Of a stretch of DNA of 44,391 nucleotides, positions 17,377-25,573 are shown piece by piece (position 1 is the stretch's first letter; the number at the start of each line of letters is the position of its first letter). Under the pieces are notes generated by a model, which saw only the letters and a program-made list of their open reading frames with translations, was not told the origin of the DNA and ran no database searches. The position numbers were made by a program, and so were the translations under genes. The DNA is from a virus: IMG/VR virus record IMGVR_UViG_3300044568_003467, positions 1 through 44,391 of that record. One strand, given 5' to 3'.

Positions 17377-19443
17377 ATGGCAAAATCATCAAGATTCGTT
17401 AAATTAGACGACGACGTATTATTAGAATTCATGTATCATGACCAATCAACACCTGATTTGGTTAAAATCGAAAATGACGATAATGGAAGTCAAATTAAGT
17501 ATTTAAACACAGTTGATGCTGATAATAGTGCATCAAGATTTTTAATACACGAATTAGGAGCAGATGTTGTAGAATTTACTGTTACAACTGCGAGCGGGTA
17601 TGTAGTTATTAATAATTTTGCTTCCAGAATGCTATTATTAAAAAATGGAAGTACTTATAAATTTGACTTAGATAATATTACTATTAATAATCTAGCAGGA
17701 TTTAACATTCCAGGCGGAAATGGTTATTTAGATGGAACTACATACGTTTATACACCAACAACTAATGGTAAATATGCTTATGAATATTCAAATTTAGCAG
17801 GTACTGATTTTATTGGTGGAGAAATTCAAGTTTCAGATCGTGCAAGTTCCCTATTTTCAGTTCCATTAGCAGACACTGGAAATGATATTAGAACCGCAAC
17901 AGGACAGTCTGGAAGATACTACGCAGTTCCTACTGATGAATCAAGCACATGGGCCCTTCTTGGAAATAATTTAACATACTTAAATTCTACTGAATGGGCA
18001 GGAACAAATTCTAGCGACTTGCAACCAGTTCCAACAGGTGATGTAGAGGCAGTATGGTATGATACTATTAAGCTTCATTTAAGAACCGGTTATTCTTTTT
18101 TCGGTAGAGGTTACGATGGTTTTCTATTTCAAACCAAAGTTAAAAGAAACTCTGGAATCTATAATTATTTTAATTCAACAGTTTATTTAAACTCTTCAAA
18201 TTTTGAAATTCAAAATCCAAATCCATTTATATTAGGAGAATCTTCATATTCTAAGTATATTGAAATTAAAGTTCCTTCATTGGTTCAAATGTTTTCAACT
18301 CTAGACATTCCAAATGAAGAATTTAAAAATACTTTCTTTGGAGCATCTGGAACTAATTCAATTCCAACAACTGCAAACTATGAGTTTGATTTTAAATTAA
18401 TTGATAGTGTAGTTACTATTGGAGGTTATGATTATATTAATGTTGCTGAAGGAAAATCATTAACATTATCGCAAGAAGATGAGTACACTGATATTGCAGT
18501 TCATGTTGAACATGCAACTGATGGAGATTATTTTAAAATCTATGGTACTTATAATGGAAACCAAGCGTCGTTTGAAAATTATATAACAGGAAGAATTGCA
18601 AACTCAAATGATGATATTACTCTATTTTATGAAGTTCAAGTTGCAGAACAATTAGGTCTTAATTATATTAACACCTTTAATAATACATTCACCCAAACTT
18701 CAAATTATGAAGAGGCTATTGTGTTCCGACCGGTTATTTTAAATTCTTCGGTTTCAAGTAACTTCTTGTTATCGGTTAATTTGAGAATTTATAATGAAAC
18801 TGATAATACTCAAATAGTAAAGACAGCTTCTTTAATATATGCGGAGCCAAAAAGATATGGCAAGAAATTATTAAAACTGGCACTTAATTCTAATTTTGCG
18901 CCAAGCATAGTTTATAATACCTTGCCAAATACGAGCGTTAATAGAGAACTTAATCAATTTGTAAATTCTATTCGACCGAGTGTTGGAGAAACTAAATATG
19001 TTCCTGTTGCCCTTGATACTTATAGAATCATGGGAGGAAGTACATCAGTAACAGTTGACGGAGCTGCAGTAAATGATATGACATCTATAGATTACAAAAA
19101 AGAAGGAGATGGAATTATTACACTTTCAAAAGTTTCTGATAATTACATTAAATTTAAAGTTGCACAACCTGACGGAGATTCGATGAAAAGCGTCAGTCTA
19201 GTTAATGCCGAAGACCTGATACTTATTATTAAAAGTGGAACTATTGAACAACAAATATCTCACGACCCTAGTTTTCCAGGAGTCGACTTAGGTGTTGGAG
19301 AAGTTTTCTTTAAAGTACCAAAAAGTGTAGCAGTTCGATTTGACCAAAGCGATACAAATCAATTTGCAGACAAATTTTATATTAACATAAAAAACGGAAG
19401 TACTGAGTCGCTGCTTTACTACGGAAATGTAAACATCGTATAA
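17377..19443 (+). CDS. Virion structural protein with cupredoxin-like segment
   Basis: This is a 688-residue protein. Residues 91-153 show a pattern common in structural proteins of marine T4-like phages: a STYKFDLDN strand, a G-x-x-Y-x-PTTNGKYAYEYSN stretch and FIGGEIQVSD, like a cupredoxin-type beta sandwich that lacks copper ligands (no His/Cys there). The rest is beta-rich and Asn/Ser rich with no catalytic motif. The stop codon overlaps the start of the tube-like gene (TAATG), indicating translational coupling and probably joint assembly in the tail or baseplate. The cupredoxin resemblance is by eye and moderate; the exact structural role is unknown. Confidence 0.55.
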   Translation: MAKSSRFVKLDDDVLLEFMYHDQSTPDLVKIENDDNGSQIKYLNTVDADNSASRFLIHELGADVVEFTVTTASGYVVINNFASRMLLLKNGSTYKFDLDNITINNLAGFNIPGGNGYLDGTTYVYTPTTNGKYAYEYSNLAGTDFIGGEIQVSDRASSLFSVPLADTGNDIRTATGQSGRYYAVPTDESSTWALLGNNLTYLNSTEWAGTNSSDLQPVPTGDVEAVWYDTIKLHLRTGYSFFGRGYDGFLFQTKVKRNSGIYNYFNSTVYLNSSNFEIQNPNPFILGESSYSKYIEIKVPSLVQMFSTLDIPNEEFKNTFFGASGTNSIPTTANYEFDFKLIDSVVTIGGYDYINVAEGKSLTLSQEDEYTDIAVHVEHATDGDYFKIYGTYNGNQASFENYITGRIANSNDDITLFYEVQVAEQLGLNYINTFNNTFTQTSNYEEAIVFRPVILNSSVSSNFLLSVNLRIYNETDNTQIVKTASLIYAEPKRYGKKLLKLALNSNFAPSIVYNTLPNTSVNRELNQFVNSIRPSVGETKYVPVALDTYRIMGGSTSVTVDGAAVNDMTSIDYKKEGDGIITLSKVSDNYIKFKVAQPDGDSMKSVSLVNAEDLILIIKSGTIEQQISHDPSFPGVDLGVGEVFFKVPKSVAVRFDQSDTNQFADKFYINIKNGSTESLLYYGNVNIV

Positions 19444-19994
19444 TGATATTAAATAGTAGAAATAATTTATTCAATTTTAAGTTTCCTAGGACTTTTATTC
19501 CTAAAGAGGTTGCTGACAAATATAAGAAGTATTTGAATAGAATGCCAGGTAATTTAATTACGGAACCTATAGATTTTATAAACTACTCAATTCAAGGCGT
19601 TGGTCTTCCAGGAATTAGTTTTGACCCTATCGAAGTTTCACCTAATGATGGTACAATAACATATCACAGAGGTTCGATTCCAATACAGAATACTATCGAC
19701 AGACAGTTTAAAGTAACGATGCAACTCTTAGACGGTTATATAAATTACTGGATTATGCAGGACACTTTGTTGTATTACTATTCAAAGGGTGTTAAAGAAC
19801 CTTTTATCAATGACGTTAAACTTCAAATAATGGATGCAGAAGGAATTCACTTAATGAGCGCTGTTTTTGAAAAACCTATACTTAATTCAATTTCAGATTT
19901 GGAGTTAAATATGAGTTCAAATATCGCAGAATTTACAACCTTTGACCTTAATTTTTACTATAACAAATTTAATATAATATTAGAAATAGATTAA
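19443..19994 (+). CDS. Tail tube / gp19-family-like protein
   Basis: This is a 183-residue protein, close to T4 gp19 (163 residues). The pattern FINYSIQGVGLPGISFDPIEV, then a Thr/Gly strand, then DRQFKVTMQLLDGYINYWIM and a C-terminal run of alternating beta strands (FTTFDLNFYYNKFNI), matches the layout of phage tube and tube-initiator proteins with the gp19/Hcp-type fold. Those form hexameric rings inside the sheath. It is coupled to the 688-residue structural gene by a TAATG overlap and followed after two bases by the CTS-like gene. Major tube protein, tube initiator (gp54-like) or a baseplate hub-associated copy are all possible; no sheath gene is in the window to decide. Confidence 0.5.
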   Translation: MILNSRNNLFNFKFPRTFIPKEVADKYKKYLNRMPGNLITEPIDFINYSIQGVGLPGISFDPIEVSPNDGTITYHRGSIPIQNTIDRQFKVTMQLLDGYINYWIMQDTLLYYYSKGVKEPFINDVKLQIMDAEGIHLMSAVFEKPILNSISDLELNMSSNIAEFTTFDLNFYYNKFNIILEID

Positions 19995-19996
19995 AC

Positions 19997-20365
19997 ATGA
20001 AAACATTTTTAGATTACATAGCAGAACAAGAAATAACAGAGACAGAACTACAAGTATTAAATGAGTCCCTTCAAACTGAATGGACCGAAGAACTTGAAGC
20101 TAAAGTTGACGCAGCTTTGGAGCAATTTTCAAAGACATATAAAAATGAGGATGGAACTTATGATATTCAAGCGTTCAATGAAGAGATTACCAATGAAGGT
20201 ATTTTAGGTAGTATCTTTGGTGGACTTGCAGGTTTTGCACTTGGAAAAACTGTAGGTAAAACAATTGCCAATATCTTAGGAATCCAAAGCGGTATAATGT
20301 ACGATATGTTAACCTCAAGACTAGTAGGAGCCGCTCTTGGTTCTTCTCTTGGTAGTAAAATCTAA
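19997..20365 (+). CDS. Small CTS-bearing glycine-zipper protein (putative internal/ejected protein)
   Basis: This is a 122-residue protein. Its first ten residues (MKTFLDYIAE) closely resemble the T4 capsid-targeting sequence of the internal proteins (MKTYQEFIAE-like). Further (L/I)-x-E sites occur at 21-23 (LNE) and 64-68 (ITNEG). The last would release a hydrophobic Gly/Ala-rich C-terminus (about 68-122) with GSIFGGLAGFALGKTVGKTIAN. This is a glycine-zipper pattern typical of membrane-inserting or amphipathic helices. It lies between the tube-like gene and a resolvase. A prohead-packaged peptide that acts on or in a membrane at ejection is a reasonable inference. Alternatively it could be a tail-associated small membrane protein. 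Confidence 0.55.
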   Translation: MKTFLDYIAEQEITETELQVLNESLQTEWTEELEAKVDAALEQFSKTYKNEDGTYDIQAFNEEITNEGILGSIFGGLAGFALGKTVGKTIANILGIQSGIMYDMLTSRLVGAALGSSLGSKI

Positions 20366-21022
20366 ATGAATTTCGTAACAATTGACTTTTCTTTAAATTC
20401 TCCAGGTATTTGTATCTTCTCAGATGACAAGTACTATTTTATTGGGTATTTAAAACCAAACACAGGAACTAAAGCCGAACAAAAGCTCCAAGAGGAACTA
20501 AATATTCTTGGAGATACTCAGATTGCCCATCAACCGGATTGGACGAATAATGAGGCCTATTCGAAAAGCGAAATGATTAAAATCCAAAGACACACCCAAA
20601 CTGCTAATGACATTATTAATATGATTATTGAAATTGCAGGCGATGAATCCCACTTTGTGATTGCTTTCGAAGGTTCCTCTTATGGTTCTTCCAGCGGAAC
20701 TAATAATATTATTGATATGGCGGCTGGGGCTGCAATCTTAAAGATGGAATTAATGTCGAGGCTTAAAGTCCAAGATATGATGACCATCGCACCTTCAACT
20801 ATCAAGAAACATGCTGGAAAGGGTAACATGAAGAAGGATGAACTTTGGGTTAAATTCTTGGATAACGTTTTAAACGATTCAGTGCTTGAAACCTCGTCAC
20901 TGCTTGGATTCTGTAAGTCCAATATCGGAGAGACTAAAAAAGTTCCAAAACCCTTAGATGATTTGGTGGATGCCTATTTTTTAAACCACTTAGCCCGGAC
21001 TCTATTTTACCCGGAGGCTTAA
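20366..21022 (+). CDS. RuvC-like Holliday junction resolvase / RNase H-fold nuclease
   Basis: This is a 218-residue protein starting directly after the previous stop. It has the RuvC/RNase H arrangement: Asp7 in VTIDFSLNSPG (first strand), Glu102 in FVIAFEGSSYG (end of the fourth strand), a Lys-rich STIKKHAGKGNMKK motif at 144-157, and DDLVDAYFL at 198-206 with the final acidic pair. These residues bind two metal ions and cut four-way DNA junctions in RuvC-family enzymes. In T4 this job (junction resolution before packaging) is done by the unrelated endonuclease VII. Here the RuvC-like protein next to SSB and recombination genes is the likely resolvase. Substrate preference cannot be read from sequence. 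Confidence 0.75.
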   Translation: MNFVTIDFSLNSPGICIFSDDKYYFIGYLKPNTGTKAEQKLQEELNILGDTQIAHQPDWTNNEAYSKSEMIKIQRHTQTANDIINMIIEIAGDESHFVIAFEGSSYGSSSGTNNIIDMAAGAAILKMELMSRLKVQDMMTIAPSTIKKHAGKGNMKKDELWVKFLDNVLNDSVLETSSLLGFCKSNIGETKKVPKPLDDLVDAYFLNHLARTLFYPEA

Positions 21023-21049
21023 AGACTTTAGTTATATTCAACCTGTAAG

Positions 21050-21160
21050 TTTTTGTTTCAAGAATCTTAAAAAATATTTTAAGAAGGTAACTTTATGCCT
21101 CTAAGGAAAGGTTTACCGATAAAAAAGATATATAATTAATATAGATTCTTGAAACAAAAA
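21050..21160 (+). repeat. 18-bp perfect inverted repeat enclosing a 75-nt structured loop, upstream of the SSB gene
   Basis: TTTTTGTTTCAAGAATCT (21050-21067) is exactly complementary to 21143-21160. The 75-nt interval contains a nested hairpin, CTTAAAA-aata-TTTTAAG (21066-21083, overlapping the end of the outer arm by two bases), and a GGTAA/TTACC pair (21086-21090 with 21113-21117). It also holds a TATATAAT-like box (21129-21136). No ORF of size is present. It may be the 3' end of the resolvase transcript, a small RNA, or an SSB leader structure. It is not a classical terminator because the loop is too long. Confidence 0.6.
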
Positions 21161-21190
21161 AGATAGTTTCTATATAATTATCATAAGTAA

Positions 21191-21249
21191 TTAAAGGGCC
21201 CTTAAGACTTATTAAATTAAAGTTTAACTAAATTAAAGCAATTAAAGAC
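21191..21249 (+). promoter_or_regulatory. Candidate autogenous translational operator of the gp32-like gene
   Basis: In the 59 bases before the SSB start, TTAAA occurs five times (21191, 21212, 21217, 21233, 21242). A GGGCCC-centred palindrome lies at 21191-21205. The T4 gene 32 operator is an upstream folded RNA next to an unstructured region with repeated UUAAA, to which gp32 binds cooperatively to block its own translation. The same architecture (folded element upstream, UUAAA repeats over the initiation region) is seen here. Function is inferred. Confidence 0.45.
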
Positions 21250-22173
21250 ATGGCAGATTTTGACATTTTTAATCTTGGCGTAAATGACGTCGAAACACAC
21301 GAAACCCAAGCTTCATCTGGAAGCGATCTTTACAAACCTACAGCAGACGATGGTAAAGATGGAACTTATAAAGCAATGATTCGCTTTGTTCCAAACCCAA
21401 CAAACCCACGAAACTCTTTAGTAAAAAAATACGTACACTGGCTAACTAATGCAAGTGGTGACGGTAAAATGGTAGATTCTCCATCGACAGTTGGAGCTCC
21501 ATGCCCTATCGCAGATGTATTCTTTAAGTTACGTAAAAGTGACTCAGCAGTTGACCGTAAAATGAGTGATAAACTTAAAAGACGTGAGCAATACTTTGCA
21601 CTTATTAAAATCATTAAAGACCCACAAAATCCTGAACTAGAAGGACAATACAAAGTTTTCAAATTTGGTTACAAAATCAAAGAGAAAATCGATGAGGAAT
21701 TAAAACCAGCATTTGGTGAACCAACTCAAGTATTTGACCTATTTGCAGGTAAAAACTTCGAATTGATTATTACTCGTCAAGGAGAATTTAACAACTACGA
21801 TAAATCTAAGTTCTCTTCAAAAACTTCACCTATTGAAGTTGATGGTAAAGGTGCAACCAGAACTCCTGAAGCAATGGGTGCTATTAAAGCAGAATTGGAA
21901 TCAGCTCCAAGCCTAGAGCCATACGAATACAAAGCATGGGACGGAGAAACTCTTGATTTTGTTAATTCTATTCTTAGAAATTACTTAAATCCTGGAAGTT
22001 CAATAGATTCAGTTGTTAATAAGCCTGCTGCTAAAAAAGCTCCAGCAAAATCTGAACCAACTTCAGAATCTAGCGATTTTGAATTCCCAAATGAGATGGT
22101 AGGAAATCCAAGCTCTACTAACGTAGATTCTTCTGATGACCTAGATTCATTCTTAAACGACTTAGATATTTAA
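21250..22173 (+). CDS. Single-stranded DNA-binding protein, T4 gp32-like
   Basis: This is a 307-residue protein (T4 gp32 is 301). It has a basic N-terminal half and an OB-fold-like core with YKAMIRFVPNP, then KYVHWL, GAPCPIADVFFKL and a Lys-rich RREQYFALIKIIKDPQNPELEGQ that parallels the gp32 core. A long acidic/Ser-rich tail ends DDLDSFLNDLDI, the protein-interaction tail through which gp32-type SSBs recruit primase, UvsY and other partners. Of the gp32 zinc ligands, only one Cys (in CPIAD) aligns; the second Cys of the CxxC is Ala, so the zinc site appears lost. It sits upstream of primase, UvsY-like and UvsW genes and is closed by its own terminator, which would allow the high SSB expression needed. 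Confidence 0.85.
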   Translation: MADFDIFNLGVNDVETHETQASSGSDLYKPTADDGKDGTYKAMIRFVPNPTNPRNSLVKKYVHWLTNASGDGKMVDSPSTVGAPCPIADVFFKLRKSDSAVDRKMSDKLKRREQYFALIKIIKDPQNPELEGQYKVFKFGYKIKEKIDEELKPAFGEPTQVFDLFAGKNFELIITRQGEFNNYDKSKFSSKTSPIEVDGKGATRTPEAMGAIKAELESAPSLEPYEYKAWDGETLDFVNSILRNYLNPGSSIDSVVNKPAAKKAPAKSEPTSESSDFEFPNEMVGNPSSTNVDSSDDLDSFLNDLDI

Positions 22174-22194
22174 TCTAACGTTATTTTATAAACT

Positions 22195-22224
22195 AAAGGG
22201 CTAATTAAACTTAGCCCTTTTTTT
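22195..22224 (+). terminator. Rho-independent terminator after the SSB gene
   Basis: The stem AAAGGGCTAA (22195-22204) / TTAGCCCTTT (22211-22220) has a six-base loop and runs straight into a T-tract (22218-22224). A TATATAATAG box follows at 22226-22235, only a base before the primase ATG. Confidence 0.9.
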
Positions 22225-22236
22225 CTATATAATAGT

Positions 22237-23361
22237 ATGCAGAGTCAAAAAATCACCGAAGATTTAAAGATAAAAATCAGGAGCTTGGTAAAACAAGCAA
22301 TTGTAAAAGCCCATCATGAGCCAAGCAAGCATATGATTAAAGAGATGCCAGGTAGAATTACTATGGCATGTCCTTATTGCGGTGACTCGACTACTGACCA
22401 TAAAAAGAAGCGTGGAAATCTCTACTGGGACACCTTACAATTCCATTGTTTTAACTGCGGAGTACATTCAAATGCATATCAATTATTAAAAGACCATCAT
22501 GTAAAATTCCAAAGCACTGATGATTCTATCCAAGTTATTGACTACATTCAAGAACACAAGATGGAAACAAATGAAATTGAAGTGCTTGAGCATGATGTTT
22601 TTAAATTGACGTATGATATGGCTCCTACTCGAGTAGAACTTATGGAATGGTTTAACTTTAAAGAAGTCGAACCAGGAGACCCTGCATTTTTTTATCTTAA
22701 GAATCGATTGTTGGCCAGTCAAATACAACGTTTTATGTACTCTCCTAAGGATAAAAGAATTGTAGTACTCAATATAGCCCCAAATGACAAAGTTATCGGA
22801 TTTCAAACTCGTTCAATCGACAAGCGTTCTAATTCTCGTTATTTAACTTATGACCTTGAGAAGATGTACCAAGAGATTCAACGGGAGATTGTGCTGACTG
22901 ATGAAGAGTTGATTGGCGTTAAGAAACTTTCAACCCTGTTTGGAGTAATGACAGTTGACTTTGAACGTGAAGTTACGATGTTTGAAGGACCCATTGATGC
23001 AATGTTTATGCAAAATTCGATTGGGCTGGCAACAGCAGGTCGTTCAACCCTTGAATTTGATGAGATACCTACAATTAGATATATGTTTGATAACGATACT
23101 ACCGGCAAAAAGAAGATGATGGAAAAGATCCGAAGAGGCAAACAAATATTTACATGGGAAAAGTTCTTTAAAGATACTAAAATTGACAAGGACTGGGAAG
23201 ACTTTTTGCAAAAATTGAACAAAGATGAAAGAGATAAATATCCTAAACAAATAGGTGATTTAAACGATTTGGTTATCGCGTCTTGGCTAACAAAAAATAA
23301 ATGCTTAGCGCAGATTCAAAAGTATTTTACTAACTCTCGACTAGATGCATATTACCTATGA
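22237..23361 (+). CDS. DNA primase (DnaG/gp61-type)
   Basis: This is a 374-residue protein. An N-terminal zinc ribbon (Cys45, Cys48, Cys71, Cys74; CPYCGD ... CFNCG) recognises template initiation sites. A TOPRIM catalytic core follows: Glu250 in TMFEGPIDAMF and the Asp pair in YMFDNDTTGKKK (285, 287) bind the metals for RNA primer synthesis. T4 gp61 (342 residues) has the same order. It would work with the replicative helicase, which is outside the window, and with the SSB encoded just upstream. A TATATAATAG box ends one base before the ATG, so any transcript starting from it would be nearly leaderless; otherwise read-through of the preceding terminator is needed. The stop overlaps the next start (ATGA). 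Confidence 0.88.
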   Translation: MQSQKITEDLKIKIRSLVKQAIVKAHHEPSKHMIKEMPGRITMACPYCGDSTTDHKKKRGNLYWDTLQFHCFNCGVHSNAYQLLKDHHVKFQSTDDSIQVIDYIQEHKMETNEIEVLEHDVFKLTYDMAPTRVELMEWFNFKEVEPGDPAFFYLKNRLLASQIQRFMYSPKDKRIVVLNIAPNDKVIGFQTRSIDKRSNSRYLTYDLEKMYQEIQREIVLTDEELIGVKKLSTLFGVMTVDFEREVTMFEGPIDAMFMQNSIGLATAGRSTLEFDEIPTIRYMFDNDTTGKKKMMEKIRRGKQIFTWEKFFKDTKIDKDWEDFLQKLNKDERDKYPKQIGDLNDLVIASWLTKNKCLAQIQKYFTNSRLDAYYL

Positions 23362-23576
23362 TAAAAATAGATTTTTTAGAAATGGTTGCCCAAGAATTCG
23401 AAGATTTTGAAAACGAAAAAAACAAAAGAAAGAATATTAAAATGATGCTAGATTTTAGTACATCAAAATATTCACACACTGAAAAAGAATTTAAAATGAC
23501 TAAGCCGCGATTAAAGGCCCGGTTAAAAAGTTCAGTGTTCATTAAGGAAAACAATAAAGGAAATTCACTTTTTTAA
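23358..23576 (+). CDS. Small charged protein coupled to primase, unknown function
   Basis: This is a 72-residue protein whose ATG overlaps the primase stop by four bases (ATGA), a classic coupling arrangement that supports it being real. It is very rich in Lys and Glu/Asp. An acidic-basic N-terminal helix (FEDFENEKNKRKNIK) precedes a basic C-terminal half (KPRLKARLKSSVF). I see no Cys/His cluster or known motif. The location between primase and a UvsY-like mediator suggests a small replisome or recombination accessory factor, but I do not recognise the family. Confidence 0.6.
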   Translation: MIKIDFLEMVAQEFEDFENEKNKRKNIKMMLDFSTSKYSHTEKEFKMTKPRLKARLKSSVFIKENNKGNSLF

Positions 23577-23587
23577 AAGCATCATAT

Positions 23588-24016
23588 ATGACAGATGTCA
23601 AAGACAAGATAACGCAACTTGATGAATACTTAATTAAACAGCGAGAAGATTGGACCCAAAAAATAAAGGGTTTAACTGAGGAACTTAAATTAGGTAACAA
23701 TTTAGAGAGCGTAAGTGCATTCACACTTAGTTATCGACAAATATTGGTTGAACACCTCGCAACCATGGGTAATCGAATCAAAACACAAAAATCAGTAGTA
23801 GATAAAAAGTATAAAGATAAATGGATTGAGTATTATAGTTATGACTATAAACTCACCGATAAAATGCGCGAAAAATTCGTCGACGCAGACATTGCAGACG
23901 ATACAAATATCCTTGAGTTATTAGTGACTCAAAAAAGTTTTTTTGAGGGATCAATTAAAACACTCGACAACATGGGCTTTGCAATCAAAAACAGGTTGGA
24001 CATTAGTCGTTTATAA
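23588..24016 (+). CDS. uvsY: UvsY-like recombination mediator
   Basis: This is a 142-residue protein (T4 UvsY is 137) made largely of charged helices. The C-terminal region FFEGSIKTLDNMGFAIKNRLDISRL parallels the T4 UvsY end, where a hydrophobic helix is followed by a GFAIK motif. A YYSYDYK-like motif lies mid-protein. UvsY forms hexameric rings, binds gp32-coated ssDNA and loads the UvsX recombinase. Its position directly before uvsW, with which it is also clustered in T4, and after the SSB gene strengthens the assignment. It remains a distant match made by eye. Confidence 0.6.
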   Translation: MTDVKDKITQLDEYLIKQREDWTQKIKGLTEELKLGNNLESVSAFTLSYRQILVEHLATMGNRIKTQKSVVDKKYKDKWIEYYSYDYKLTDKMREKFVDADIADDTNILELLVTQKSFFEGSIKTLDNMGFAIKNRLDISRL

Positions 24017-24032
24017 AAATATCAAATGAGAT

Positions 24033-25541
24033 TTGATTTTAACATTAACGGATGACAATCAATTTTTAAGAATTGATGAAGCAACCGAAATTGAGTTAGA
24101 GCAGATTAGAATCTCTCTGACCAAAAGAATAGAAAGCTGGAGGTTTCACCCTTTAGTAAAACGCGGAGTTTGGGATGGATACGTATCATATATTAAAGAT
24201 GATAAATGGATTCCAGCCGGACTTTGGCGCCATGTTATGACAATATGCAAAGAATACCGATACGAACTTAAAATCGAAGGTATTAAGCGTCTTATTGACT
24301 CCAATATTAATGCAGAACAGTTTGAGGAATGGGCTATTGACTTCTTTAAAGGCTCACAGTTTACTCCTCGTGACTATCAAATAGAAACTGCATATAACAT
24401 ACTAAAATTTAGAAAGTGTCTAGCAGAGCTTGCAACTTCAGCAGGTAAGACACTTATTAGCTTCTTGACCGTTGCCTACATGCTTGAAAAGGGACATGCC
24501 CAAAGGATTCTTTTTATTGTACCAAATGTTTCATTGGTTGTACAAGCCCATGAAGATTTCCATGAATATAATTGTAAAAATAGAATTGACTTAAGAATCC
24601 AACAAATATTTGCAGGACAAGAGGTTAAAAAGAACAAAAATATAATTATTGGAACCTATCAATCACTAATTAAAAAAGAACCTGCCTATTTTGCAGAGTT
24701 TGATGCAGTTATTGTCGATGAAACCCACAAGGCAAAAGGAGCCAGCATCAAAGAAATTCTTAGCAAGTGTGTTAATGCAAAATATAGGTTTGGACTTTCA
24801 GGTACAATTCCAAAAGATGGTACGCTTGACAAATTAACCCTAATGAGCCAGACCGGACCTGTTATTAGCGAAGTTAAAGCAAGTTTCCTGCAAGAGCAAG
24901 GACATATTGCACAATGCGTTGTTAAGGTTATTGAAATGAACTATGCAACTCCAAAACAGCGAACAGCATTCATGGAATTAGCCCAAAACCGATATGATAA
25001 TAAAGACGTGTTCTCATTAGAACAAAACTTTGTAATCACTAGTGATGCCAGACTTAATTTTATTTCAAATGTAATTTCAAGAGTACCCCGGAACTCATTG
25101 GTGCTTTTTCATCGAATAGAGCATGGACAGCGACTATATGAAAAGTTAAGGCAAGAGAGTAACAAACGAGTATTTTATGTTGACGGCGGTACGGCCTCAG
25201 AAATCCGAGAGGAATACAAAAAGAAGATGGAAGCTGGAGATGAAATTGTAATTGTTGCAAGTTTTGGAACCTTCTCTACAGGTATCTCAATCAAGAAAAT
25301 ACACAACATATTTTTTACTGAATCATTCAAATCAGAGGTAATTATAAGACAATCAATTGGACGTGGACTACGACAACATGCATCAAAAGACAAGGTATTA
25401 ATTGTTGATTTTGTAGATGATATTAGAACAGTTGAATGGGATAATTATTTATATAAGCATGGAAAGGTGAGACAATCAATATACAAACAAGAGAAATTTG
25501 AATACACTGTAAAGAAAGTGGATTTTGATGGGGATATATAA
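24033..25541 (+). CDS. uvsW: UvsW-like ATP-dependent DNA/RNA helicase
   Basis: This is a superfamily 2 helicase of 502 residues (T4 UvsW 503). Motifs: Walker A ATSAGKT at 134-140, DETH at 229-232, GLSGT at 254-258, then FSTGISIKKIHNIFF and SIGRGLRQH near the C-terminus. The N-terminal domain (ESWRFHPLVKRGVWDGYVSYI) matches UvsW's DNA-binding accessory domain. UvsW unwinds branched DNA and R-loops and shuts off origin-dependent replication in T4. The start must be TTG at 24033: an in-frame TGA lies at 24027-24029, and the first residues (MILTLTDDNQFLRID) align with the UvsW N-terminus. The nearby ATG at 24026 opens another frame of nine codons. Confidence 0.88.
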   Translation: MILTLTDDNQFLRIDEATEIELEQIRISLTKRIESWRFHPLVKRGVWDGYVSYIKDDKWIPAGLWRHVMTICKEYRYELKIEGIKRLIDSNINAEQFEEWAIDFFKGSQFTPRDYQIETAYNILKFRKCLAELATSAGKTLISFLTVAYMLEKGHAQRILFIVPNVSLVVQAHEDFHEYNCKNRIDLRIQQIFAGQEVKKNKNIIIGTYQSLIKKEPAYFAEFDAVIVDETHKAKGASIKEILSKCVNAKYRFGLSGTIPKDGTLDKLTLMSQTGPVISEVKASFLQEQGHIAQCVVKVIEMNYATPKQRTAFMELAQNRYDNKDVFSLEQNFVITSDARLNFISNVISRVPRNSLVLFHRIEHGQRLYEKLRQESNKRVFYVDGGTASEIREEYKKKMEAGDEIVIVASFGTFSTGISIKKIHNIFFTESFKSEVIIRQSIGRGLRQHASKDKVLIVDFVDDIRTVEWDNYLYKHGKVRQSIYKQEKFEYTVKKVDFDGDI

Positions 25542-25573
25542 ACATAATAACTTAATAAAAAAACATATTAAAA

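Noticed and set aside
22228-22235. TATAATAG box just before the primase ATG as a firm promoter
   Set aside because: It lies only one base from the start codon and such boxes are frequent in AT-rich DNA; noted in the primase entry but not called as a feature.
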